From Isoperla grammatica (Eukaryota > Arthropoda > Insecta > Plecoptera > Perlodidae): a DNA stretch of 64,000 bases. This document shows positions 11,801 to 23,600 of this stretch, piece by piece. The DNA lies in the NCBI GenBank assembly GCA_945910005.1, contig CAMDTW010000165.1:310001-374000 (forward strand), in the 5' to 3' direction. The notes beneath the pieces were generated by a model. The model did no database searches. It worked only from the letters and a program-made list of their open reading frames with translations, and had not been told where the DNA came from. A program made the position numbers and the translations under genes. Position 1 is the stretch's first letter, and every line of letters begins with the position of its first letter.

Positions 11801-14800
11801 CGTCACAAGCGAGGAAACATGCGTTGTCTTCATATGTTGTATGTAGTTGCTCTCATGTCACTGACTTAGCGCAGGGTTTATCAAGTACTGTCACCGTCAC
11901 AAGCGAGGAAACATGCATTGTCTTCATATTATGTTGCATGTACTTGCTCTCATGTCACTGACTTAGCGCAGGGTTTATCACGTACAGTCACCGTCACAAG
12001 CGAGGAAACATGCGTTGTCTTCAAATGTTGCATGTAGTTGCTCTCATGTCAGTGACTTAGCGCAGGGTTTATCACGTAAAGTCACCGTCACAAGCGAGGA
12101 AATATGCGTTGTCCTCATATGTTGGATGTAGTTGCTCTCATGCCATTGACTTAGCGCAGGGTTTATCAAGTACAGTCACCTTCACAAGCGAGGAAACATG
12201 CGTTGTCATCATATGTTGCATGTAGTTGCTCTCATGTCACAGAATTAGCGCAGGGTTTATCAAGTACAGTCACCTTCACAAGCGAGGAAACATGCGTTGT
12301 CTTCATATGTTGCATGTAGTTTCTCTCATGTCACTGACTTACCGCAGGGTTTATCAAGTACAGTCACCGTCACAAGCGAGGAAACATGCGTTGTTTTCAT
12401 ATGTTGCATGTAGTTGCTCTCATGTCACTGACTTAGCGCAGGGTTTATCACGTACAGTCACCTTCACAAGCGAGGAAACATGCGTTGTCTTCATATGTTG
12501 CATGTAGTTGCTCTCATGTCACTGACTTAGCGCAGGGTTTATCACGTACAGTCACCTTCACAAGCGAGGAAACATGTGTTGTCTTCATATGTTGCATGTA
12601 GTTGCTCTCATGTCACTGACTTAGCGCAGGGTTTATCACGTACAGTCACCTTCACAAGCGAGGAAACATGAGTTGTCCTCATATGTTGCATGTAGTTGCT
12701 CTCATGTCACTGACTTAGCGCAGGGTTAATCTCGTACAGTCACCTTAACAAGCGAGGAAACATGCGTTGTCTTCATATGTTGCATGTAGTTGCTCTCATG
12801 TCACTGACTAAGCGCAGGGTTTATCAAGTACAGTCACCGTCACAAGCGAGGAAATATGCGTTGTCTTCATATGTTGCATGTAGTTGCTCTCATGTCACTG
12901 ACTTAGCGCAGGGTTTATCAAGTACAGTCACCTTCACAAGCGAGGAAACATGCGTTGTCTTCATATGTTGCATGTAGTTGCTCTCATGTCACTGACTTAG
13001 AGCAGGGTTTATCAAGTACAGTCACCTTCACAAGCGTGGAAACATGTGTTGTCTTCATATGTTGCATGTAGTTGCTCTCATGTCACTGACTTTGCGCAGG
13101 GTTTATCAAGTACAGTCACCTTCACAAGCGAGGCAACATGCGTTGTCTTCATATGTTGCATGTAGTTGCTTTCATGTCACTGACTTAGCGCAGGGTTAAT
13201 CTCGTACAGTCACCTTCACAAGCGAGGAAAAATGAGTTGTCCTCATATGTTGCATGTAGTTGTTCTCATGTAACTGACTTAGCGCAGGGTTTATCAAGTA
13301 CAGTCACCGTCACAAGCGAGGAAACATGCGTTGTCTTCATATGTTGCATGTAGTTGCTCTCATGTCACTGACTTAGCGCAGGGTTTATCAAGTACAGTCA
13401 CCGTCACAATAGAGAAAACATGCATTGTCTTCATATGTTGCATGAAGTTGCTCTCATGTCACTGACTTAGCGCAAGGTTTATCACGTACAGTTACCTTCA
13501 CATCGAGAAAACATGCGTTGTCTTCATATGTTGCATGTAGTTGCTCTCATGTCACTGACTTAGCGCAGGCTTTATCAAGTACAGTCACCTTCACAAGCGA
13601 GGAAACATGCGTTGTCTACATATGTGTCATGTAGTTGCTCTCATGTCACTGACATAGCGCAGGGTTTATCAAGTACAGTCACCTTCACAAGCGAGGAAAC
13701 ATGCGTTGTCTTCATATGTTGTATGTAGTTGCTCTCATGTCACTGACTAAGGGCAGGGTTTATCAAGTACAGTCACCTTCATAAGCGAGGAAACATGCGT
13801 TGTCTTCATATGTTGCATGTAGTTGCTCTCATGTCACTGACTTAGCGCAGGGTTTATCAAGTACAGTCACCTTCACAAGCGTGGAAACATGTTTTGTCTT
13901 CATATGTTGCATGTAGTTGCTCTCATGTCACTGACTTTGCGCATGGTTTATCAAGTACAGTCACCTTCACAAGCGGGGAAACATGCGTTGTCTTCATATG
14001 TTGCATGTCGTTGCTCTCATGTCACTGACTTAGCGCAGGGTTTATCAAGTACAGTCACCTTCACAAGCGAGGAAACATGCGTTGTGTTCATATGTTGCAT
14101 GTTGTTGCTCTCATGTCACTGACTTAGCGCAGGGTTTATCAAGTATAGTCACCTTCACAAGCGAGGAAACATGCGTTGTCTTCATATGTTGCATATAGTT
14201 GCTTTCATGTCACTGACTTAGCGCAGGGTTTATCAAGTACAGTCACCGTCACAAGCGGGAAAACATGCGTTGTCTTCATTTATTGCATGTAGCTGCTTTC
14301 ATGTCACTGACTTAGTGCAGGGTTTATTAAGTACAGTCACCTTTACAAGCGAGGAAACATGCGTTTTCTTCATATGTTGCATGTAATTGCTCTCATGTCA
14401 CTGACTTAGCGCAGGGTTTATCACGTACAGTCACCTTCACAAGCGAGCAAACATGCGTTGTCTTCATATGTTGCATCAAGTTGCTCTCATGTCACTGACT
14501 TAGCGCAGGGTTTATCAAGTACAGTCACCGTCACATGCGAGGAAACATGCATTGTCTTCATATGTTGCATGTAGTTGCTCTCATGTCACTGACTTAGCGC
14601 AGGGTTTATCAAGTACAGTCACCTTCACAAGCGTGGAAACATGTTTTGTCTTCATATGTTGCATGTAGTTGCTCTCATGTCACTGACTTTGCGCATGGTT
14701 TATCAAGTACAGTCACCTTCACAAGCGGGGAAACATGCGTTGTCTTCATATGTTGCATGTCGTTGCTCTCATGTCACTGACTTAGCGCAGGGTTTATCAA

Positions 14801-17800
14801 GTACAGTCACCTTCACAAGCGAGGAAACATGCGTTGTCTTCATATGTTGCATGTTGTTGCTCTCATGTCACTGACTTAGCGCAGGGTTTATTAAGTACAG
14901 TCACCTTTACAAGCGAGGAAACATGCGTTGTCTTCATATGTTGCATGTAATTGCTCTCATGTCACTGACTTAGCGCAGGGTTTATCACGTACAGTCACCT
15001 TCACAAGCGAGCAAACATGCGTTGTCTTCATATGTTGCATGTAGTTGCTCTCATGTCACTGACTTAGCGCAGGGTTTATCAAGTACAGTCTTCGTCACAT
15101 GCGAGAAAACATGCATTGTCTTCATATGTTGCATGTAGTTGCTCTCATGTCACTGACTTAGCGCAGGGTTTTTCACGTACAGTCACCTTCACAAGCGAAG
15201 AAACATGCGTTGTCTTTATATGTTGCATGTCGTTGGTCTCATGTCACCGACTTAGCGCAGGGTTTATCAAGTACAGTCACCGTCACAAGCGGGAATACAT
15301 GCGTTGTCTTCATATGTTGCATGTAGTTGCTCTCATGTCACTGACTTAGCGCAGGGTTTATCAAGTACAGTCACCGTCACAAACGGGAAAACATGCGTTG
15401 TCTTCATATTTTGCATGTAGTTGCTCTCATGTCACTGACATAGCGCAGGGTTTATCACGTACAGTCACCGTCACAAACGAGGAAACATGAGTTGTCTTTA
15501 TATGTTGCATGTAGTTACTCTCATGTCACTGACATAGCGCAGGGTTTATCACGTACAGTCACCGTCACAAGCGAGGAAACATGAGTTGTCTTCATATGTT
15601 GCATGTAGTTGCTTTCATGTCACTGACTTAGCGCAGGGTTTATCAAGTACAGTCACCTTAACAAGCGAGGAAACATGCGTTGTCTTCATATGTTGCATGT
15701 AGTTGCTCTCATGTCACTGACTTAGCGCAGGGTTTATCACGTACAGTCACCTTCACAAGCGAGAAAACATGCGTTGTCTTCATATGTTGCATGTAATTGC
15801 TCTCATGTCAGTGACTTAGCGCAGGGTTTATCAAGTACAGGCACCGTCACAAGCGGGAAAACATGCGTTGTCTTCATATGTTGCATGTAGTTGCTCTTAT
15901 GTCACTGACTTAGCGCAGGGTTTATCAAGTACAGTCACCGTCACAAGCGAGGAAACATGCGTTGTCTTCATATGTTGCATGTAGTTGCTCTCATGACACT
16001 TACTAAGCGCAGGGTTTATCAAGTACAGTCACCATCACAAGCGAGAAAACATGCGTTGTCGTCATATGTTGCATGTAGTTGCTCTCATGTCACTGACATA
16101 GCGCAGGGTTTATCAAGTACAGTCACCGTCACAAGCGAGGATACATGCGTTGTCTTCATATGTTGCATGTAGTTGCTCTCATGTCACTGACTTAGCGCAG
16201 GGTTTATCAAGAACAGTCACCGTCACAAGCGAGGAAACATGCGTTGTCTTCATATGTTGTATGTAGTTGCTCTCATGTCACTGACTTAGCGCAGGGTTTA
16301 TCAAGTACTGTCACCGTCACAAGCGAGGAAACATGCATTGTCTTCATATTATGTTGCATGTACTTGCTCTCATGTCACTGACTTAGCGCAGGGTTTATCA
16401 CGTACAGTCACCGTCACAAGCGAGGAAACATGCGTTGTCTTCAAATGTTGCATGTAGTTGCTCTCATGTCAGTGACTTAGCGCAGGGTTTATCACGTAAA
16501 GTCACCGTCACAAGCGAGGAAATATGCGTTGTCCTCATATGTTGGATGTAGTTGCTCTCATGCCATTGACTTAGCGCAGGGTTTATCAAGTACAGTCACC
16601 TTCACAAGCGAGGAAACATGCGTTGTCATCATATGTTGCATGTAGTTGCTCTCATGTCACAGAATTAGCGCAGGGTTTATCAAGTACAGTCACCTTCACA
16701 AGCGAGGAAACATGCGTTGTCTTCATATGTTGCATGTAGTTTCTCTCATGTCACTGACTTACCGCAGGGTTTATCAAGTACAGTCACCGTCACAAGCGAG
16801 GAAACATGCGTTGTTTTCATATGTTGAATGTAGTTGCTCTCATGTCACTGACTTAGCGCAGGGTTTATCACGTACAGTCACCTTCACAAGCGAGGAAACA
16901 TGCGTTGTCTTCATATGTTGCATGTAGTTGCTCTCATGTCACTGACTTAGCGCAGGGTTTATCACGTACAGTCACCTTCACAAGCGAGGAAACATGTGTT
17001 GTCTTCATATGTTGCATGTAGTTGCTCTCATGTCACTGACTTAGCGCAGGGTTTATCACGTACAGTCACCTTCACAAGCGAGGAAACATAAGATGTCCTC
17101 ATATGTTGCATGTAGTTGCTCTCATGTCACTGACTTAGCGCAGGGTTAATCTCGTACAGTCACCTTAACAAGCGAGGAAACATGCGTTGTCTTCATATGT
17201 TGCATGTAGTTGCTCTCATGTCACTGACTAAGCGCAGGGTTTATCAAGTACAGTCACCGTCACAAGCGAGGAAATATGCGTTGTCTTCATATGTTGCATG
17301 TAGTTGCTCTCATGTCACTGACTTAGCGCAGGGTTTATCAAGTACAGTCACCTTCACAAGCGAGGAAACATGCGTTGTCTTCATATGTTGCATGTAGTTG
17401 CTCTCATGTCACTAACTTAGAGCAGGGTTTATCAAGTACAGTCACCTTCACAAGCGTGGAAACATGTGTTGTCTTCATATGTTGCATGTAGTTGCTCTCA
17501 TGTCACTGACTTTGCGCAGGGTTTATCAAGTACAGTCACCTTCACAAGCGAGGCAACATGCGTTGTCTTCATATGTTGCATGTAGTTGCTTTCATGTCAC
17601 TGACTTAGCGCAGGGTTAATCTCGTACAGTCACCTTCACAAGCGAGGAAAAATGAGTTGTCCTCATATGTTGCATGTAGTTGTTCTCATGTAACTGACTT
17701 AGCGCAGGGTTTATCAAGTACAGTCACCGTCACAAGCGAGGAAACATGCGTTGTCTTCATATGTTGCATGTAGTTGCTCTCATGTCACTGACTTAGCGCA

Positions 17801-18558
17801 GGGTTTATCAAGTACAGTCACCGTCACAATAGAGAAAACATGCATTGTCTTCATATGTTGCATGAAGTTGCTCTCATGTCACTGACTTAGCGCAAGGTTT
17901 ATCACGTACAGTTACCTTCACATCGAGAAAACATGCGTTGTCTTCATATGTTGCATGTAGTTGCTCTCATGTCACTGACTTAGCGCAGGCTTTATCAAGT
18001 ACAGTCACCTTCACAAGCGAGGAAACATGCGTTGTCTTCATATGTGTCATGTAGTTGCTCTCATGTCACTGACATAGCGCAGGGTTTATCAAGTACAGTC
18101 ACCTTCACAAGCGAGGAAACATGCGTTGTCTTCATATGTTGTATGTAGTTGCTCTCATGTCACTGACTAAGGGCAGGGTTTATCAAGTACAGTCACCTTC
18201 ATAAGCGAGGAAACATGCGTTGTCTTCATATGTTGCATGTAGTTGCTCTCATGTCACTGACTTAGCGCAGGGTTTATCAAGTACAGTCACCTTCACAAGC
18301 GTGGAAACATGTTTTGTCTTCATATGTTGCATGTAGTTGCTCTCATGTCACTGACTTTGCGCATGGTTTATCAAGTACAGTCACCTTCACAAGCGGGGAA
18401 ACATGCGTTGTCTTCATATGTTGCATGTCGTTGCTCTCATGTCACTGACTTAGCGCAGGGTTTATCAAGTACAGTCACCTTCACAAGCGAGGAAACATGC
18501 GTTGTCTTCATATGTTGCATGTTGTTGCTCTCATGTCACTGACTTAGCGCAGGGTTTA
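8827..18558 (+). repeat. 94-bp satellite array, segment II
   Basis: Same monomer and orientation as segment I, entered at monomer position 44 after the SINE tail. The 97-bp marker monomers lie at about 11925 and 16345, and 93-bp monomers near 9362, 13500 and 17920. The block around 12226-13890 recurs at +4,420 bp (47 monomers plus the net +2 bp of one 97- and one 93-bp monomer). From 13002 the sequence belongs to the first copy of a 7,145-bp duplicated block. The segment is interrupted at GGGTTTA (monomer position 90) by the 2,170-bp insertion. Confidence 0.97.
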
Positions 18559-18583
18559 TCTATATTCCATAAGGTGGTAGTCC

Positions 18584-18603
18584 CCGCGCTCGAGCTCGCG
18601 CGG
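18584..18603. other. GC-only inverted repeat near the left end of the insertion
   Basis: CCGCGC and GCGCGG form a perfect 6-bp stem around the 8-nt loop TCGAGCTC, about 25 bp inside the left edge of the insertion. It is the strongest hairpin seen close to either end. If the element is a rolling-circle transposon in the opposite orientation, this could be its subterminal hairpin, but the adjacent end then lacks CTRR. Confidence 0.5.
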
Positions 18604-20019
18604 CCATTCCGCTACCCCCAAAACCCTCGGCACGCCCACGCACGGGAACATTTTCCCACATCTGTCGCTACAGTCTTCACCATCATCTCTTCCCGAACAC
18701 GTGGGTATTTTTTTCATGTTTCTAGGTCCACCCCTTTTCCAACCCCGACGAGTTTAATGTCGCAAAGTGTGCGTATTTGGCGCTGTCCAAGTGCGGTAAA
18801 AATTGTAAAAAATAGTAATTATTTTTTGAGGATTAATTTCACTTTTTAAGAATGATTAAAATTGAATGGAGCATCTTTTTGTCATGAAAGGTTTTCGTAT
18901 AAAGTGTCCCGTTCAAAAGTTACGGGCACCCAAACACGAACAATGTTCGACGTCTCGATTTGACGGATTTGGTACCATTTAAATGTGTCACATTCAAACG
19001 GCTCTGCTCGTCGAACCGAACGAGATATAACATTCTGGTTTAGTTTGTTACCGGCGCTTACCCTTTGGGTAATTGTGTTTTGAAATATTTTGGATTCGCC
19101 TCGGAACTTTCGCCAATCAATTTGTGAACATTTGGTACCGTCGGCCGATAAAATCGTTGTGTACCAATTATGTTCCGTATTTTTTGTTCCCGAATAGAAT
19201 TGACTTTTTCATCTTAAAGGACTTTGAGAAACGACCAGGATCAGGGGTCACTTTTTTGAATTTCGTCCCTGTTCCTTAGTTATAGGCACTTTTCCATTTT
19301 CACGACACGGTTTCAGCTTTTATTTTTTTGCGTCAAGTTGGTACTTTCAAAATGGGTTTTTTTTCTTTAGGCCGATGCTCAAAGCTTGCCCGTACAGGGG
19401 CATGAAAAAACATTTTCAAAAAGTCACCCCCTTACCGAATGACAGACGTTCGCGCAAAGCACTTTTCACGGCGATCTAAAAACACGCATACAAAATGTTT
19501 GTTTTTGTATATTAAAAGTGTGTTTAACATGCCATCTTATACATTGTTGTCATTAGTATTAATAATTGGACATTTGTCTATTTATAAACGTTACTTTCAA
19601 AAATAAGACTTTACGGGCGTCCGAGTTACGGTGCTTTAACGGATTTCATCCGCCCGTGTTTTTGCAAGAATTTGTCTATGGGGGGTTTTCAATGTCGTAA
19701 AAAACCATGTTAGAATTTTTTGTAATTTTTGATTTTCCGTTTCGTGGGTATCCGAAGGTGTGGTTGACATATTTAAGGTACCCGGACGTACCTGTAACGT
19801 ACCGGTTTTGTTATTTTTTAGCGTCATTGGTTAGATGTGTAATTTTGATTACTTAAATTTCAGCTTTGAACGGCCCTGGTATGTCCCGTTATGAAATCGA
19901 ACAGCCCATTTTGGTATCATCGAAAAGTGCGTTTCTTTACCTTTCTGTACATGTGCATTTTATTGACGACACACTTACCGGGACGTACCGGGAAGCTTTT
20001 GAACGTGCGGATTGTAGAA

Positions 20020-20545
20020 CTCGAAAAATTTTCTAACACTTTAAAATATTTCAACATGAAAATAATTTTTTACCAAAATTTTAATTTTTTCATTTTTTCA
20101 AGTTTTTTCAAGTTTTCCAAAAAATGGGGTACTTGAAAATTTTTCAAACACTTAGAAATTTTGAAACATGATTTTTTTTTTCTTTTTTTAGAATCACACA
20201 ATTTTCAAGTTTCTTCTTTACATAAGTATCTACGACCAATTACCGTGACATGTACATAGAAAAACTCGAAAATTTTTCCATCACTTAAAAATTTCAACAT
20301 GAAAATAATTTTTTACCAAAATTTTAATTTTTTCATTTTTTCAACTTTTTTCAAGTTTTCCAAAAAGTGGGCTACTTGAAAATTTTTCAAACACTTAGAA
20401 ATTTTTCAACATGAATTTTTTTTTTTCATTTTTCAGAATCACACAACTTTTAAGTTTCTTTCTTTACATAAGTATCTACGACACTTTGACGTGAAATGTA
20501 CATAGAAAAGCTCGAAAATTTTTCCATCACTTTAAAATTTTTCGA
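20020..20545. repeat. 245-bp AT-rich tandem repeat inside the insertion (about 2.1 copies)
   Basis: CTCGAAAA anchors occur at 20020, 20265 and 20511, giving periods of 245 and 246 bp. Each unit runs through TCAACATGAAAATAA, long T runs, GTTTTCCAAAAA, ACTTGAAAATTTTTCAAACA, GAATCACACAA and CATAAGTATCTACGAC. The copies differ by scattered substitutions and T-run lengths, so they are much older than the duplications in the surrounding satellite. A more degraded partial copy may precede 20020. Confidence 0.8.
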
Positions 20546-20618
20546 CATTTTTTTTCGACTTTTTTTTTCAAATTTTTTTTCTTTTTTCCAACTGAAAAGT
20601 TTTCCAAAAAGTGACACC

Positions 20619-20638
20619 AAAAAAAAAAAAAAAAAAAA
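20619..20638 (+). repeat. A20 homopolymer within the insertion
   Basis: Twenty consecutive A lie about 90 bp before the right edge of the insertion. They are flanked by short related motifs (TTTTCCAAAAAGTGAC near 20600, TTTTCCAAGAAGTGAC near 20662). It could be an internal poly(A) of an older retroelement or simple slippage; its distance from the element edge argues against a retroposon tail of the whole insertion. Confidence 0.7.
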
Positions 20639-23600
20639 GTGACAATTTCCAAAAAAGTCGAGTTTTCCAAGAAGTGACCTGCCCAAACGTGACAGCCAGC
20701 AGCGGCTCAAGGCAGCGGAGCGGTCTTGTCAAGTATAGTCACCTTCACAAGCGAGGAAACATGCGTTGTCTTCATATGTTGCATATAGTTGCTTTCATGT
20801 CACTGACTTAGCGCAGGGTTTATCAAGTACAGTCACCGTCACAAGCGGGAAAACATGCGTTGTCTTCATATATTGCATGTAGCTGCTTTCATGTCACTGA
20901 CTTAGTGCAGGGTTTATTAAGTACAGTCACCTTTACAAGCGAGGAAACATGCGTTTTCTTCATATGTTGCATGTAATTGCTCTCATGTCACTGACTTAGC
21001 GCAGGGTTTATCACGTACAGTCACCTTCACAAGCGAGCAAACATGCGTTGTCTTCATATGTTGCATCAAGTTGCTCTCATGTCACTGACTTAGCGCAGGG
21101 TTTATCAAGTACAGTCACCGTCACATGCGAGGAAACATGCATTGTCTTCATATGTTGCATGTAGTTGCTCTCATGTCACTGACTTAGCGCAGGGTTTATC
21201 AAGTACAGTCACCTTCACAAGCGTGGAAACATGTTTTGTCTTCATATGTTGCATGTAGTTGCTCTCATGTCACTGACTTTGCGCATGGTTTATCAAGTAC
21301 AGTCACCTTCACAAGCGGGGAAACTTGCGTTGTCTTCATATGTTGCATGTCGTTGCTCTCATGTCACTGACTTAGCGCAGGGTTTATCAAGTACAGTCAC
21401 CTTCACAAGCGAGGAAACATGCGTTGTCTTCATATGTTGCATGTTGTTGCTCTCATGTCACTGACTTAGCGCAGGGTTTATCAAGTATAGTCACCTTCAC
21501 AAGCGAGGAAACATGCGTTGTCTTCATATGTTGCATATAGTTGCTTTCATGTCACTGACTTAGCGCAGGGTTTATCAAGTACAGTCACCGTCACAAGCGG
21601 GAAAACATGCGTTGTCTTCATATATTGCATGTAGCTGCTTTCATGTCACTGACTTAGTGCAGGGTTTATTAAGTACAGTCACCTTTACAAGCGAGGAAAC
21701 ATGCGTTTTCTTCATATGTTGCATGTAATTGCTCTCATGTCACTGACTTAGCGCAGGGTTTATCACGTACAGTCACCTTCACAAGCGAGCAAACATGCGT
21801 TGTCTTCATATGTTGCATCAAGTTGCTCTCATGTCACTGACTTAGCGCAGGGTTTATCAAGTACAGTCACCGTCACCTGCGAGGAAACATGCATTGTCTT
21901 CATATGTTGCATGTAGTTGCTCTCATGTCACTGACTTAGCGCAGGGTTTATCACGTACAGTCACCTTCACAAGCGAAGAAACATGCGTTGTTTTCATATG
22001 TTGCATGTCGTTGCTCTCATGTCACCGACTTAGCGCAGGGTTTATCAAGTACAGTCACCGTCACAAGCGGGAATACATGCGTTGTCTTCATATGTTGCAT
22101 GTAGTTGCTCTCATGTCACTGACTTAGCGCAGGGTTTATCAAGTACAGTCACCGTCACAAACGGGAAAACATGCGTTGTCTTCATATTTTGCATGTAGTT
22201 GCTCTCATGTCACTGACATAGCGCAGGGTTTATCACGTACAGTCACCGTCACAAGCGAGGAAACATGAGTTGTCTTTATATGTTGCATGTAGTTGCTCTC
22301 ATGTCACTGACTTAGCGCAGGGTTTATCAAGTACAGTCACCTTCACAAGCGTGGAAACATGTGTTGTCTTCATATGTTGCATGTAGTTGCTCTCATGTCA
22401 CTGACTTTGCGCAGGGTTTATCAAGTACAGTCACCTTCACAAGCGAGGCAACATGCGTTGTCTTCATATGTTGCATGTAGTTGCTTTCATGTCACTGACT
22501 TAGCGCAGGGTTAATCTCGTACAGTCACCTTCACAAGCGAGGAAAAATGAGTTGTCCTCATATGTTGCATGTAGTTGTTCTCATGTAACTGACTTAGCGC
22601 AGGGTTTATCAAGTACAGTCACCGTCACAAGCGAGGAAACATGCGTTGTCTTCATATGTTGCATGTAGTTGCTCTCATGTCACTGACTTAGCGCAGGGTT
22701 TATCAAGTACAGTCACCGTCACAATAGAGAAAACATGCATTGTCTTCATATGTTGCATGAAGTTGCTCTCATGTCACTGACTTAGCGCAAGGTTTATCAC
22801 GTACAGTTACCTTCACATCGAGAAAACATGCGTTGTCTTCATATGTTGCATGTAGTTGCTCTCATGTCACTGACTTAGCGCAGGCTTTATCAAGTACAGT
22901 CACCTTCACAAGCGAGGAAACATGCGTTGTCTTCATATGTGTCATGTAGTTGCTCTCATGTCACTGACATAGCGCAGGGTTTATCAAGTACAGTCACCTT
23001 CACAAGCGAGGAAACATGCGTTGTCTTCATATGTTGTATGTAGTTGCTCTCATGTCACTGACTAAGGGCAGGGTTTATCAAGTACAGTCACCTTCATAAG
23101 CGAGGAAACATGCGTTGTCTTCATATGTTGCATGTAGTTGCTCTCATGTCACTGACTTAGCGCAGGGTTTATCAAGTACAGTCACCTTCACAAGCGTGGA
23201 AACATGTTTTGTCTTCATATGTTGCATGTAGTTGCTCTCATGTCACTGACTTTGCGCATGGTTTATCAAGTACAGTCACCTTCACAAGCGGGGAAACATG
23301 CGTTGTCTTCATATGTTGCATGTCGTTGCTCTCATGTCACTGACTTAGCGCAGGGTTTATCAAGTACAGTCACCTTCACAAGCGAGGAAACATGCGTTGT
23401 GTTCATATGTTGCATGTTGTTGCTCTCATGTCACTGACTTAGCGCAGGGTTTATCAAGTATAGTCACCTTCACAAGCGAGGAAACATGCGTTGTCTTCAT
23501 ATGTTGCATATAGTTGCTTTCATGTCACTGACTTAGCGCAGGGTTTATCAAGTACAGTCACCGTCACAAGCGGGAAAACATGCGTTGTCTTCATTTATTG

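Larger units (their letters stand above)
18559..20728. mobile_element. 2,170-bp unclassified insertion, Helitron-like insertion geometry
   Basis: A non-satellite sequence that interrupts one monomer cleanly. The empty site is present in copy B (about 27868-27884) as GGGTTTATCAAGTATAG. The insertion removes nothing and makes no target-site duplication; only a TC is ambiguous between the two ends. Read as an element starting TCTATATTCC and ending GCGGTCTTG, it sits exactly between host A and T. A 5' TC, an A|T target and no duplication are Helitron habits, but the expected 3' CTRR and nearby 3' hairpin are not seen, and there are no terminal inverted repeats. It has a GC-rich first 100 bp and is AT-rich afterwards, with a 245-bp tandem repeat and an A20 run. 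It has no convincing ORF (longest about 115 codons, starting in satellite), so it would be non-autonomous. Orientation is unknown. Confidence 0.7.
13002..22316 (+). repeat. 76-monomer higher-order block, copy A (contains the 2,170-bp insertion)
   Basis: Matches 22317-29461 nearly base for base. The offset is 9,315 bp up to 18558 and 7,145 bp after 20729; the difference is exactly the 2,170-bp insertion. The satellite content is 7,145 bp, or 76 monomers (7,144) plus +3 for one 97-bp and -2 for two 93-bp monomers. Only a handful of differences were noticed, for example A at 13618 versus T at 22933, and TTACTCTCATG near 15520 versus TTACTCTACTG near 24832. The edges are set by the first mismatch and are uncertain by a fraction of a monomer. 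Confidence 0.85.

Noticed and set aside
11925..16345. Meaning in the 47-monomer unit because 47 is half of 94
   Set aside because: Other units have 41, 43, 44, 45, 51, 59, 61 and 76 monomers, so the number is a coincidence.
18502..20811. ORFs of 63-115 codons in and around the 2,170-bp insertion
   Set aside because: They start or end in satellite, or consist of low-complexity Lys/Phe runs from the A/T-rich repeats. No transposase, Rep/helicase or reverse transcriptase motif is visible.
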